The position numbers and the translations under genes were made by a program. A DNA stretch of 64,000 nucleotides from Micrococcus porci. GTDB lineage: Bacteria > Actinomycetota > Actinomycetes > Actinomycetales > Micrococcaceae. Where the stretch lies: positions 1,302,001 to 1,366,000 of the forward strand of contig NZ_CP083691.1 of assembly GCF_020097155.1 (NCBI RefSeq), in the 5' to 3' direction. Below, in pieces: positions 18,075 through 26,906 of the stretch. The notes under the pieces are model-generated. The model saw nothing but the letters and a program-made list of their open reading frames with translations, ran no database searches and was not told the origin of the DNA. The stretch's first letter is position 1. Each line of letters begins with the position of its first letter.

Positions 18075-19949
18075 TCAGAGCGACCAGGAGCGCAGGCGGC
18101 GCAGCATGTCGCGCTTCTTGTCCGCGTGGCCCCCCATGCGGGTGAGGATGTCGGAGAGGGCCCCGATCGCCTCGTCGATGTACGGGCCCTTGTTCAGCAT
18201 GGCCGCCTCGGCGCGCTGCGCCATGGCGGCGTCCGTGATCTCGGCGCGGGACGGCAGGCCCTGCTTGGCCAGGGTCTCCAGGATCTGCGTGGCCCAGACG
18301 GCGGGGACGTGCGCGGCCTCGCAGAGCCAGAGGATCTCCTCCTGGAGCTCGGCCATGCGCTCGAACCCGGCCTCCACGGCGAGGTCGCCGCGGGCGATCA
18401 TGACGCCCACGTCGTTCCACCGCATGGCCTCGAGGAGCATCGCCGGCAGCCGCTCGAACGCCCCGACGGTCTCGATCTTCAGGGAGACGCCCACGCCCCG
18501 GGCGTCCTCCGCGTCGAGGGCGTCGATGAGGGCGGCGACGTCCGCGGGGGAGCGGACGAAGGACATGTTCACGACGTCCGCGTGCGCGGCCGCGAACGGC
18601 AGGTGAGAGCGGTCCTCGTCCGTCAGGGCCGGCAGGCGCAGGTCCGTGTCCGGGAAGTTCACGCCCTTCTCCGCCCGGAGCTTGGCCCCGGTCGGGCCCG
18701 CCTCGGTCACGGTCAGCGTGATGGCCTCGCCGTCGTTCGAGACGACCTCGCCCGTGATCTTGCCGTCGTCGATCAGGACGCGCTCGCCCGGGCGCACGTC
18801 CTGGAACGCCTGAGGCAGGGAGCAGCCGATCGTGAACGGCCCCTCGCTCACCGCGGGGCGCGGGTCCATGGAGCGGGTGAGCACGATCTCGTCGCCGGCG
18901 TGCACGCGCATCGCCTGGGGGACGGACGGCAGCGCGCCGACCACCAGGGTCCCGCGCGGGGTGTCCACCTCGAGGCCGGTGTGCCAGTACACGGTCTTGC
19001 GGCAGGCCAGGAGCACGCCCGCCTCCGTGGCGGCCAGCACGTGCAGGGTGCGGTCGGAGTCGCGGGCGTCGGTGAGCATCGCGTGGTCGCCGGGGCGCAG
19101 CGCGGACAGCACCGGTGAGTGCCCCGAGCCGGCCGGGTCCAGCGGCAGGACGACGGCGTCCGCGGCCTCCGGGGCGTCCGCCTCGCCCAACCACACGCGG
19201 GAGCGCTCCAGCACGGTCCCGTCCACGTCCCGGCGGGGCTTGACCTTCACGACGCCGGGTCCCGGCTCGAGCGGCCCCGTGCGCAGCTTCGGCCCGGCCA
19301 GGTCCATGCAGATGCGGGGGGCGGGACGGCCCCCGTCCCGGGCGACGCCGCGGATGTTCGCGACCATCGCTGCCCAGGCGGCCTCGCCGTCATGGGCGGC
19401 GTTCACGCGGGCCAGGTCCATGCCGGCGTCGGCCATGCCCTGGACCAGGGCGGCGTTCGTGGCGGCCTCGGAGGGCATGGTGACCATGATCCGGGTCTCC
19501 CGGCCCGGGCGGCTGGGCCCGAGGAGCGACTCCGCGTTGGCGGCGAGGAGTGCGCGCCCCTCCGCGGGGGAGAGGGGGTCGTCGTCGGCCGGGTCGGGTG
19601 CGGGGCGGCCGCCCAGGGGGTGGAGGGCGGTGCGCACGGCGTCGAGGTGGCCGAGCACGCCGGCCTCCATCCGGCCGAGGGAGGACAGGCCGACGGCGGA
19701 CAGGGCGTCCTGGAGGGGGCGCAGGTCCTCCCCGCGCAGCGTCACATAGTGGACGAGGTTCCGCGCCGACGCGCGGTGGCGGTCGGCGACGCGGTCGAGG
19801 CGCTCCGCATGGGCCTGCTCGGCGGCGACGATCCGCGCGCGGAGGGCGTCGATCGCCTCGATGAGCTCGGTGACGGCGGCACCGGGGGCGACGACGGGAG
19901 ACTCGGCGGTCGGACGGGAGTCGGGGGCGTTCTCCGGGAGGGTCGACAT
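18075..19949 (-). CDS. Atypical pyruvate kinase (N-terminal extension, no C-terminal regulatory domain)
   Basis: A 624-residue protein. Residues 1 to about 150 form a helical extension (NLVHYVTLRGEDLRPLQDAL, SLGRMEAGVLGHLDAVRTAL) not found in standard PykA/PykF. From about 151 the pyruvate-kinase barrel and lid domain follow: TRIMVTMPSE, ARVNAAHD, MDLAGPKLRTG, catalytic KIET, ARGDLAVE and ATQILETLAKQGLPSRAEITD. The chain ends about 40 residues after the barrel, so the allosteric C-terminal domain is missing. The usual LNFSH is VNAAH. Activity is plausible, since Lys, Glu and Asp ligands remain, but another reaction on phosphoenolpyruvate-like substrates is possible. Confidence 0.82.
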   Translation of the reverse strand: MSTLPENAPDSRPTAESPVVAPGAAVTELIEAIDALRARIVAAEQAHAERLDRVADRHRASARNLVHYVTLRGEDLRPLQDALSAVGLSSLGRMEAGVLGHLDAVRTALHPLGGRPAPDPADDDPLSPAEGRALLAANAESLLGPSRPGRETRIMVTMPSEAATNAALVQGMADAGMDLARVNAAHDGEAAWAAMVANIRGVARDGGRPAPRICMDLAGPKLRTGPLEPGPGVVKVKPRRDVDGTVLERSRVWLGEADAPEAADAVVLPLDPAGSGHSPVLSALRPGDHAMLTDARDSDRTLHVLAATEAGVLLACRKTVYWHTGLEVDTPRGTLVVGALPSVPQAMRVHAGDEIVLTRSMDPRPAVSEGPFTIGCSLPQAFQDVRPGERVLIDDGKITGEVVSNDGEAITLTVTEAGPTGAKLRAEKGVNFPDTDLRLPALTDEDRSHLPFAAAHADVVNMSFVRSPADVAALIDALDAEDARGVGVSLKIETVGAFERLPAMLLEAMRWNDVGVMIARGDLAVEAGFERMAELQEEILWLCEAAHVPAVWATQILETLAKQGLPSRAEITDAAMAQRAEAAMLNKGPYIDEAIGALSDILTRMGGHADKKRDMLRRLRSWSL

Positions 19950-19956
19950 GCCGCCG

Positions 19957-19962
19957 ACCCTA
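19957..19962 (-). promoter_or_regulatory. -10 box of the pyruvate kinase gene (TAGGGT), leaderless
   Basis: TAGGGT on the minus strand ends 7 bases before ATG 19949. Confidence 0.5.
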
Positions 19963-20032
19963 GCCAGGCCCCGGCCCCCGGGGCACGGTCCCGCCCACCG
20001 CGCCCCGGGAGCGCGCAGGAGACGCCGACGGT

Positions 20033-21607
20033 TCAGCCCTGCAGGCGCGCCATCCAGGCCTCGACGTCCTCCGGGGTGCGCGGCAGCGCGGCGGAGAGGT
20101 TCTCGGCGCCGTCCTCGGTCACGAGGATGTCGTCCTCGATGCGGACGCCGATGCCGCGGTACTCCTCCGGGATGGCCAGGTCCTCGGCCTTGAAGTACAG
20201 GCCCGGCTCGATGGTGAACACCATGCCCGGCTCGAGCACGGCGTCCAGGTAGAGCTCGCGCCTGGCCTGGGCGCAGTCGTGCACGTCGAGCCCCAGGTGG
20301 TGGCTCGTGCCGTGCGGCATCCAGCGGCGGTGGTGCTGGCCGGCCTCGGACAGGGCCTCCTCGGGGGACACCGGCAGCAGGCCCCACCCGTGGAGGCGGC
20401 CCGCGAGCACGCGCATGGCCTCGGCGTGGATCTCCCGGAAGCGGATCCCCGGCTTCACGAGCGCGAACGCGGCGTCGGCGGCGTCGAGCACGGCCTGGTA
20501 CACGCGGCGCTGGACGTCCGAGTACGTGCCGGAGACCGGCAGGGTGCGGGTGATGTCGGCGGTGTAGAGGGAGTCGTCCTCGACGCCGGCGTCCACGAGG
20601 ATCAGCTCGCCCTCACGCACCCGCCCGGTGTTGCGGATCCAGTGCAGCACGGTGGCGTTGTTGCCGGATGCCGCGATCGTGTCGTAGCCGAGGTCGTTGC
20701 CCTCCTCGCGGGCCCGGGCGAAGAAGGCGCCCTCCACCACGCGCTCGCCGCGGGCGTGACCCACGGCGCGGGGCAGGGCGCGCACGACGTCCTCGAACCC
20801 GGCGATCGTGGAGGCCACGGAGGCGCGCATCCGCTCGACCTCCCACTCGTCCTTCACCAGGCGCAGCTCCGAGAGGGCCTCGGCGAGGGCGGCGTCGGCG
20901 GCCCCGGCCGCCTGCGCGTCCACCCCGGCGTCGGCCCGGGCGGCGGCGACGACGGCGTCCATGTCCTGGTCCGCCTCGCGCAGCAGGCGCACGGCCGTGG
21001 CGGCGACGTCCTTGGTCACCGCGTTCTCCAGCTCTTCCAGGCCGGCGGTGCGCAGACCGGTGCGTGCGGCCAGCTCCGCGAGCGTGGGGCGGGGGCCGAT
21101 CCAGAACTCGCCCGCGCGGGGGTCGGAGTAGAACTGCTCCGTGTCCCGGCCGGCCAGCGGACGGAAGTACAGGGTGGCCGCGTGGTCCGTGCCCGCGTCG
21201 CCCGCGCCCGCGTCCGTGGGCTCCAGGACGAGGACGGCGTCCGGCTCGTGGTCCACGCCCAGGCCGGTCAGGTGGGCGAACGCCGAATGCGCGCGGAAGC
21301 GGTAGTCCGTGTCGTTGGAGCGGACCTTGGGGCGGCCGGCCGGCACCACGATCCGCTCACCCGGGAACATGGCCGAGACCGCGGCGCGGCGGCGCGCGGC
21401 GAACGGGGCGGAGGCGTCCGGACCGGGCAGCTCCCGGGAGGCGGGCGCCCACTGCGAGGCCATGAAGGCGCGGAACGCGTCCGAGGTCGGCTTCTGCGAG
21501 CGGTTCTCCACGCGCTCGGCCAGCGGCTGCGGGCTCAGGGCCGCGCCGGAGTCCGCGGCCGCCTCGGGCGCCAGGTCGTCGTTCTGCTGTGCGGATGCGT
21601 CGGTCAT
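20033..21607 (-). CDS. pepP: Aminopeptidase P family protein (Xaa-Pro aminopeptidase)
   Basis: A 524-residue M24B metallopeptidase that removes N-terminal residues preceding proline. The N-terminal AMP-N domain (FAARRRAAVSAMFPGERIVV, YRFRAHSAFAHLTGLG) is followed by the pita-bread catalytic domain with dinuclear-metal ligands: Asp in VDAGVEDDSLYTADITRT, His in HGTSHHLGLDVHD, Glu in FTIEPGLYF and Glu in VRIEDDILV. The extra length comes from an acidic N-terminal head of about 45 residues. Divergent from the PHP-domain gene with 52 bp between starts. Confidence 0.93.
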   Translation of the reverse strand: MTDASAQQNDDLAPEAAADSGAALSPQPLAERVENRSQKPTSDAFRAFMASQWAPASRELPGPDASAPFAARRRAAVSAMFPGERIVVPAGRPKVRSNDTDYRFRAHSAFAHLTGLGVDHEPDAVLVLEPTDAGAGDAGTDHAATLYFRPLAGRDTEQFYSDPRAGEFWIGPRPTLAELAARTGLRTAGLEELENAVTKDVAATAVRLLREADQDMDAVVAAARADAGVDAQAAGAADAALAEALSELRLVKDEWEVERMRASVASTIAGFEDVVRALPRAVGHARGERVVEGAFFARAREEGNDLGYDTIAASGNNATVLHWIRNTGRVREGELILVDAGVEDDSLYTADITRTLPVSGTYSDVQRRVYQAVLDAADAAFALVKPGIRFREIHAEAMRVLAGRLHGWGLLPVSPEEALSEAGQHHRRWMPHGTSHHLGLDVHDCAQARRELYLDAVLEPGMVFTIEPGLYFKAEDLAIPEEYRGIGVRIEDDILVTEDGAENLSAALPRTPEDVEAWMARLQG

Positions 21608-21646
21608 GCCCCCATCGTCTCACCGCCCCGCCGCGGGGACGACGAC

Positions 21647-21652
21647 TACGCT
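21647..21652 (+). promoter_or_regulatory. -10 box of the PHP gene (TACGCT), leaderless
   Basis: TACGCT ends 7 bases before ATG 21660. Confidence 0.5.
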
Positions 21653-21659
21653 GTGAGCC

Positions 21660-22517
21660 ATGTCCACGGCGCGCTACGACCTGCACACGCACTCCACCGA
21701 GTCGGACGGCACCGAGCCGGCCGCCGACGTCGTGCACGCCGCCGCTCTCGCCGGACTGGACGGGCTCGCGTTGACGGACCACGACACCACGGCCGGCTGG
21801 GCCGCGGCCGCCGACGCCGCCCGGGAGACCGGGCTGCTGCTCGTCCCCGGCATGGAGATGTCCTGCATGGCCGCGGACGGCACGAGCGTGCACCTGCTCA
21901 GCTACCTGCACGACCCCGCGGACCCGTCCCTGCTGGCCGAGCTGGGCGCCTCGCGCGACGCCCGGCTCACCCGCGCGCAGTCGATGACCGACCGCCTGGC
22001 CGAGGACTTCCCCATCACCTGGGACCTCGTGCGCGAGCACGCCTCGGAGAACGCGACGATCGGCCGCCCGCACATCGCCGACGCGCTCGTGACGATCGGC
22101 GCCGTCCCGGACCGCTCCGCGGCGTTCTCCTCGATCCTGCGCGGCGGCTCCAAGTACTACGTGCCGCACTACGCCGTCGACCCCGTGGAGGCGGTCCGGC
22201 TCGTCCGCGCCGCCGGCGGGGTGCCCGTCTTCGCGCACCCGCGCGCCCGACTCCGCGGGCGGATCGTGGGCGACGACGTCCTGGAGGCGATGATCGAGGC
22301 GGGCCTGGCCGGACTCGAGGCCGACCACCGGGACAACCCCGAACAGGAGCGCACGTGGCTGCGCGAGACCGCGACGCGGCACGGACTGTTCGTCACGGGC
22401 TCCTCGGACTACCACGGGGCCGGCAAGCCGAACCTGATCGGAGAGTTCACCACCGGCCCCGAGGTGCTCGCCGAGATCGAGCACCAGGGGACGGGCGCGG
22501 CGGTCGTCCGCGGCTGA
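21660..22517 (+). CDS. PHP-domain phosphoesterase (RNase AM/nucleotide phosphatase type)
   Basis: A 285-residue PHP-fold metal-dependent phosphoesterase of the YciV/TrpH group, members of which hydrolyse 3',5'-nucleoside bisphosphates or trim RNA 5' ends. Metal-binding motifs in order are DLHTHSTESDGT, LTDHDTTAGW, PGMEMSC, VPVFAHPRARLRG and TGSSDYHGAGKPN. Size matches the single-domain family. No partner gene is obvious. The 3' end faces the DEAD-box helicase gene across a terminator surrounded by short repeats. Confidence 0.9.
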   Translation: MSTARYDLHTHSTESDGTEPAADVVHAAALAGLDGLALTDHDTTAGWAAAADAARETGLLLVPGMEMSCMAADGTSVHLLSYLHDPADPSLLAELGASRDARLTRAQSMTDRLAEDFPITWDLVREHASENATIGRPHIADALVTIGAVPDRSAAFSSILRGGSKYYVPHYAVDPVEAVRLVRAAGGVPVFAHPRARLRGRIVGDDVLEAMIEAGLAGLEADHRDNPEQERTWLRETATRHGLFVTGSSDYHGAGKPNLIGEFTTGPEVLAEIEHQGTGAAVVRG

Positions 22518-22538
22518 GCCGACGCGCCGCCTCCGACG

Positions 22539-22695
22539 CTTTCGATCGCGAAACGGACGGCGTGTCCGGGGTTGTCGTGCGCGAAACGGAGGGCGCCCCG
22601 CACCCCGGGACGAGGGGATGCGGGGCGCCGTCGTCAATGGAGTCCACTTCACGGACGAAAGCCTCTCCCGAGGCGTTCACTTCGCGGACGAAAGC
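22539..22695. repeat. Four degenerate 21-bp elements arranged as inverted pairs around a terminator
   Basis: Copies lie at 22539-22559 (+), about 22571-22592 (+), 22642-22662 (-) and 22675-22695 (-). In the same orientation the first and last read GCTTTCG-AT-CGCGAA-ACGGAC and GCTTTCG-TC-CGCGAA-GTGAAC, differing at about five of 21 positions. The two middle copies are more diverged. Several contain a small self-complementary TTTCG/CGAA core. They flank the terminator symmetrically in a 187-bp non-coding gap. Confidence 0.6.
22592..22629 (+). terminator. Bidirectional terminator between the PHP gene and DEAD-box helicase gene
   Basis: A 15-bp GC stem (22592-22606 with 22614-22629) with one bulged A at 22618 and a 7-base loop. 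A second smaller hairpin, 22683-22690 with 22695-22702 (loop AAAG), sits 2 bases beyond the helicase stop. Confidence 0.75.
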
Positions 22696-22704
22696 GTCCG
22701 CGCG

Positions 22705-24375
22705 TCAGCCGTCGATCACGTCACCGCCGCGCCGACGCGTGCGGGTGCGGCGTCGGCGCTCGCCGGAGGCGCCTTCCGAGCGCTCCGCGGCGGCCGGGCG
22801 GTCGGCCTTCTCGGCCCGCGGGGCACGCTCCGCGCGGGGCGCCCGCTCCGCCTTCACCGTCTTCTCGGGGCGCGGCGCCCGCTCCCCGCGAGGCGTGCGG
22901 TCCTCACGCGGGGGCCGATCCTCGCGGGAGGCCCGGGAGCCGCCGCCGGCGCGCCCGCCCCGGCCGCCGGAGCGCTCGCCGCGCCCGCCGGACCGGGAGC
23001 CCGACCGCTCGTCGCGACCGCCGCGGGCCGCCTTCTCCTTGGCCTCCGGGCCGCCGAGGTCCTCGAGCCGCTCGGCGTCCAGGCCGGCGAGCACGCGCTT
23101 CTCTTTCGGGAGGCGCCCCTTGGTGCCCTTCGGGATGCCGAGGTCGGAGAAGAGGTGCGGGGACGAGGAGTACGTCTCGACGGGCTCGGGCTGGTTCAGC
23201 CCCAGCGCCTTGTCGATCAGCGACCAGCGCGGCATGTCCTCCCAGTCCACCAGGGTCACCGCGGTGCCCTTGTGGCCGGCGCGGCCGGTGCGGCCCACGC
23301 GGTGCACGTAGGTCTTGGCGTCCTCGGGGGCCTGGAAGTTGATCACGTGCGTGACGTCGTCGACGTCGATGCCGCGGGCCGCCACGTCCGTGGCCACCAG
23401 GATGTCCACCTTGCCATTGCGGAACGCGCGCAGGGCCTGCTCGCGGGCGCCCTGGCCGAGGTCGCCGTGCAGCGGGCCGGCGGCGAACCCGCGGTTCGTC
23501 AGCTCCTCCGCCACGCGGGCGGCGGTGCGCTTGGTGCGCGTGAAGATGATGGTGCGGCCGCGGCCCTCGGCCTGCAGCGCGCGCGCCACGAGCTCGTCCT
23601 TGTCCATGTGGTGGGCCCGGTAGACGAGCTGGCGGATGTCCTTCTTGGTGAGGCCCTCGTCCTCCGGGTCCGATGCGCGGATGTGCGTGGGACGGGTCAT
23701 GTACCGGCGGGCCATGGCGATCACGGGGCCGGGCATCGTGGCGGAGAACAGCATGGTCTGGCGGACCTCGGGCACGGCGGCCAGGAGGGTCTCCACGTCG
23801 GGCAGGAAGCCGAGGTCCAGCATCTCGTCGGCCTCATCCAGGACCACGGTGTTCACGGCGTCCAGGCGCAGGTGCTTCTGCCGCAGCAGGTCGATGAGGC
23901 GGCCGGGGGTCCCGACGACGACCTCCACGCCGCGCTGCAGCTCCTCGATCTGGGGCTCGTAGGCGCGCCCGCCGTAGATCGTGGCGATGCGCAGCGGACG
24001 GTGCTTGGCGGCGGCCACCAGGTCGCCGGCCACCTGCACGGCGAGCTCGCGGGTGGGGGCGACGACCAGGGCCTGCGGGGCGCCGGCGGCGCCGGCCGCG
24101 ACGCGCGTGTCCCAGCCCGCCTCGTCGGGGCCCACGGCCCGCTGCAGGGCCGGGATGCCGAAGCCCAGGGTTTTGCCGGTGCCGGTCTTGGCCTGGCCGA
24201 TGATGTCGTGGCCGCCGAGGGCGACGGGCAGGGTCATGGCCTGGATGGGGAACGGGTGGACGATGCCCTTCTCGGACAGGGCCCGCACGATGGGCTCTTG
24301 GACGCCGAAGTCGGCGAAGGTCTGCTCGGGGGCGGTGGGGGCGACGGCCTCCGCGGCGGCGGTGTTCTCGGTCAT
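22705..24375 (-). CDS. DEAD-box RNA helicase (RhlE/DeaD type)
   Basis: A 556-residue ATP-dependent RNA helicase. Motifs: Q motif FADFGVQEPIVRAL with PFPIQAMTLP, motif I AKTGTGKT, PTRELA, TPGRL, motif II VLDEADEMLD, SATMP, motif V ATDVAARGIDV and motif VI HRVGRTGRAGH. From about residue 430 the tail is a long RGG/arginine-, serine- and glutamate-rich region (RSGGRGERSGGRGGRAGG, then repeats of RAPRAE), which usually binds RNA and may drive condensate formation. ATG 24375 follows a 239-bp gap, so a long leader, typical of cold-regulated helicases, is possible. Confidence 0.94.
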   Translation of the reverse strand: MTENTAAAEAVAPTAPEQTFADFGVQEPIVRALSEKGIVHPFPIQAMTLPVALGGHDIIGQAKTGTGKTLGFGIPALQRAVGPDEAGWDTRVAAGAAGAPQALVVAPTRELAVQVAGDLVAAAKHRPLRIATIYGGRAYEPQIEELQRGVEVVVGTPGRLIDLLRQKHLRLDAVNTVVLDEADEMLDLGFLPDVETLLAAVPEVRQTMLFSATMPGPVIAMARRYMTRPTHIRASDPEDEGLTKKDIRQLVYRAHHMDKDELVARALQAEGRGRTIIFTRTKRTAARVAEELTNRGFAAGPLHGDLGQGAREQALRAFRNGKVDILVATDVAARGIDVDDVTHVINFQAPEDAKTYVHRVGRTGRAGHKGTAVTLVDWEDMPRWSLIDKALGLNQPEPVETYSSSPHLFSDLGIPKGTKGRLPKEKRVLAGLDAERLEDLGGPEAKEKAARGGRDERSGSRSGGRGERSGGRGGRAGGGSRASREDRPPREDRTPRGERAPRPEKTVKAERAPRAERAPRAEKADRPAAAERSEGASGERRRRTRTRRRGGDVIDG

Positions 24376-24614
24376 GGCGACTCGCAGTTCGTCTCGGGCG
24401 CCGCGGGCGGCGGCCGAGGGGCCGGGCCGGGCGCGATGGGGGAGCCGATCGCGGGAACACGGGCGGGGCCGGACTGTCCGGGCCCCGTGGAACCGGTCTG
24501 GGCCGCGTGCGAGGCGGGCCGTGCCGAATCCGGCAGGACGGGCGCCGCCGGGCCGCTCACGCGAGAGGACGGGCGGGCGCTTCAGGGTGATCAGATGCGA
24601 CCGGTCATCCTGGT
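24376..24614. other. Intergenic region, possible long leader of the helicase gene
   Basis: This GC-rich gap separates the ATG of the helicase gene from the stop of the upstream RNB gene on the same strand. It has several short GC inverted repeats but no open frame with coding character and no clear terminator. A 5' leader of the helicase mRNA is the simplest reading. Confidence 0.4.
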
Positions 24615-26132
24615 TCAGCGTGCGCTGTGGGGCCAGTCTACCCCGGAGGCCGTGACCTTCCCGGCGGCGACGTCGACGGCGTCGACGCGCACCCGGACGA
24701 CGGTGCCGGGCTCGGCCCGGCCGGGCACCCGCAGCGACACCGCGGGGTCGGTGAGCTGCACGTCCGTGCCCTTCTCCGAGGTCCGGACCGCCGTGCCCTC
24801 GAGGACGGACCCCACCCGGGCGGCCAGCAGCGCGGCCTCGACCAGGTCGGTGGCCGCGCGGTCCGCGGCCGAGGCCCGTCGCCCGGACTCCGCCATCAGC
24901 GCCGGCAGGTCCGGCAGCGCCCGGCGCACCCAGTCCGGGACCGGCTCTCCGGCGACGTGCGCGTGGCAGAGCACCAGCACGAAGCGGTCCACGAGGCGGC
25001 GCAGGGGCGCGGTGGTGTGGGCGTAGGGGGCGGCGAGGGCGGCCTGCTCGGGGTCCTCGGGCAGGGCGCGGAGCGCCGGGTCCACGGACCCGCGGTCGAA
25101 GGCGGTGTACCCGGCGCCGCGGAACAGGGTGGTGGCGGCGTGCATGACGGCCAGCCCACGCGGGTCGGTGGGGTCCACGGTCCGCAGGTAGGCGCCATAG
25201 TCCAGCTCCTCGCCCCACGGCAGGCCGAGGGCCCGGGTGCGGGCGCGGAAGGCGTCCACGGCGTCGGGGTCGGGGGCGGGCATGGTCCGCAGGATCCCGA
25301 CGCCGGCCTCCAGCATGATCCGCGCCGCGGCCATCCCCGTCATCAGCGACAGCTGGGCGTTGTGGTCCTCCGCCGCCAGGGGGACGCGCTGCACGAGCGT
25401 GTAGGCGCCGTCCACGACCGAGATCTCCTGGTCCGGCATGGAGAGGGAGGCGCCGCCGCGCGCGGCCTCCTGGGCGGTGCGCCGTGCCCCGACCTCGGGC
25501 AGCAGGGCGAGGGACGCCCGCACCTCGGCGGGCCAGTCGGCGGCCTCGGGGGCGGCGTCGTCGTCGAGGAGGGCCTGGACCTGCGGATAGGCCAGCTGCG
25601 CGCGGGAGCGGATGCGGGCGCGCACCAGGTCGGTGGAGGCCACGGCCCCCTCCGCGTCCAGGACGAACGTCCACACGAAGGTGGGGCGCTCGACCTCGGG
25701 AAGGAGGGAGGCGGCGTCCTCGCTGAGGACCTCCGGGTGCAGGGGGACGCGCCCGTCCGGCAGGTAGACGGTCTGCCCTCGCCGACGGGCCTCGGCGTCG
25801 ACGGCGCCCTCCGGCGCGACGAACCCCGGCACGTCCGCGATGGCGTACCGCACCGTGAGCTCGTCCCGGCCCGGGCCGGCCTGCAGGTGCAGGGCCTGGT
25901 CCAGGTCCGTGGACCCGGCCGGGTCCACGGTGACGAACGGCACGGCCGTCAGGTCCGCCCGGTCCGGGTCCGCGGCCACGCGGCCGGGGACCTCCGCCGC
26001 GGCGCGCTCCGCCTCGGTCAGGACGTCCGCGGGGAACTCACCGGGCACGTCGAGCTCCGCCCGCAGGGCGCGCAGGCGGGCGGCGAGGGCGGCGTCGGGG
26101 CCGCCGCGGACCTCGAGGGCGTGGTGGGGCAC
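24615..26132 (-). CDS. RNB-domain exoribonuclease (RNase II/R family)
   Basis: A 505-residue 3'-5' exoribonuclease. The RNB catalytic motif is VTVDPAGSTDLDQALHLQ, with the aspartates that bind Mg2+, followed by RYAIADVPGFV, DAEARRRGQTVYLPDGRVPLHP and the late THTTAPLRRLVDRFV-like stretch. The N-terminal cold-shock domains of RNase R are absent, and a short S1-like segment remains at the C-terminus; this compact architecture is common in actinobacteria. GTG 26132 gives MPHHALEVRG, the typical start of these proteins. Its neighbours, a helicase and DUF3107, suggest but do not prove a role in RNA turnover. Confidence 0.9.
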   Translation of the reverse strand: MPHHALEVRGGPDAALAARLRALRAELDVPGEFPADVLTEAERAAAEVPGRVAADPDRADLTAVPFVTVDPAGSTDLDQALHLQAGPGRDELTVRYAIADVPGFVAPEGAVDAEARRRGQTVYLPDGRVPLHPEVLSEDAASLLPEVERPTFVWTFVLDAEGAVASTDLVRARIRSRAQLAYPQVQALLDDDAAPEAADWPAEVRASLALLPEVGARRTAQEAARGGASLSMPDQEISVVDGAYTLVQRVPLAAEDHNAQLSLMTGMAAARIMLEAGVGILRTMPAPDPDAVDAFRARTRALGLPWGEELDYGAYLRTVDPTDPRGLAVMHAATTLFRGAGYTAFDRGSVDPALRALPEDPEQAALAAPYAHTTAPLRRLVDRFVLVLCHAHVAGEPVPDWVRRALPDLPALMAESGRRASAADRAATDLVEAALLAARVGSVLEGTAVRTSEKGTDVQLTDPAVSLRVPGRAEPGTVVRVRVDAVDVAAGKVTASGVDWPHSAR

Positions 26133-26167
26133 GGCCGGATGGGGCTGCGGTGGTCAGGCGGCGCGGA

Positions 26168-26398
26168 TCAGACCGCGGCGAAGCCCAGCGGGGCGGACTT
26201 CTTGGCGCCGATCTCCACGAAGCCGATGCGGTCGGCCGGGACGATCACCTGGCGGCCCTTGGTGTCCGTGAGCGCCAGGGTGGTGCCGTCGGCGAGGGCG
26301 GCGTCCACGAGGGCGCGCACCTCCTGGGCGGTGTGGTCGCTCTCCAGAACGACTTCGCGGCCGACGTGCTGCACGCCGATGCGGATCTCCATGGTCAC
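26168..26398 (-). CDS. DUF3107 family protein
   Basis: A 76-residue actinobacterial protein of unknown function. The family pattern EIRIGVQHVGREVVLES, then GRQVIVPADRIGFVEIG near the C-terminus, is clear. ATG codons at 26398 and 26392 are both possible; the second gives the family-typical MEIRIGV start. It lies in the same orientation between the decayed TetR gene and the RNB gene. Confidence 0.9.
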   Translation of the reverse strand: MTMEIRIGVQHVGREVVLESDHTAQEVRALVDAALADGTTLALTDTKGRQVIVPADRIGFVEIGAKKSAPLGFAAV

Positions 26399-26500
26399 GT
26401 TCCTCTCGTCACGGGATGATGCTGCGGCAAGCCTACGGGAGCCGGGGGCGTGCGCCAGGGGGGCGCCGGGCGTTCACCCCGGGGCGTAACGCGGCGCGGC

Positions 26501-26903
26501 TCAGGACGCGCCGTCGACGCGGTCCGCGATCGCGTCCAGGCCCAGCCACAGCACGTTCTCCACGACCTCGGCCGCCTTCGCGGCGGTGGGCCGAGGTGGG
26601 GGAGTCCATGTAGCGGAACACGGCGTGCACCGCGCTGCGGGCGCGGGTGCGGTTGTCCTGCGTGGAGGCGGTGCCCTCGACGATCAGGGCGCGCAGGCGC
26701 TCCACCTCCGCGTCCAGGAGCTCCAGGAACAGCTCCTGCTTGCCCCCGAAGTGCTGGTACACGACCGGCTTGGACACGTCGGCCCGTTCGGTGATCTCGT
26801 CCATCGACGTGCCGACGTAGCCCTGCGCCGCGAAGACGACGCGGGCGACCTCCAGGAGCTGGCCGCGCCGCTCGGCCCGGGGCAGGCGCGCGGGGGCGGC
26901 CAC
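26501..26903 (-). pseudogene. TetR-family regulator with internal deletion and frameshift
   Basis: From 26903 the frame encodes a normal TetR head: RAERRGQLLEVARVVFAAQGYVG, the helix-turn-helix MDEITERADVSKPVVYQHFGG, and the start of the ligand domain to YMDSPTSAHR near 26590. There the frame turns into low-complexity arginine/glycine sequence. In the next frame, starting at the same place, a convincing tail reads AAKAAEVVENVLWLGLDAIADR and ends at TGA 26501. The length is not a multiple of three, and head plus tail are about 70 residues shorter than a usual TetR, so an internal deletion that shifted the frame is the likely event. The DNA-binding domain could still be made. Confidence 0.75.
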
Positions 26904-26906
26904 GGC

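Noticed and set aside
20279..23311. 1010-codon plus-strand open frame opposite pepP and crossing the PHP gene
   Set aside because: It changes from low-complexity antisense sequence to arginine/proline-rich sequence and covers proven genes in other frames; no domain is visible.
24376..24614. Possible riboswitch or ncRNA in the helicase leader
   Set aside because: No conserved riboswitch core could be recognised; it is listed only as a possible long leader.
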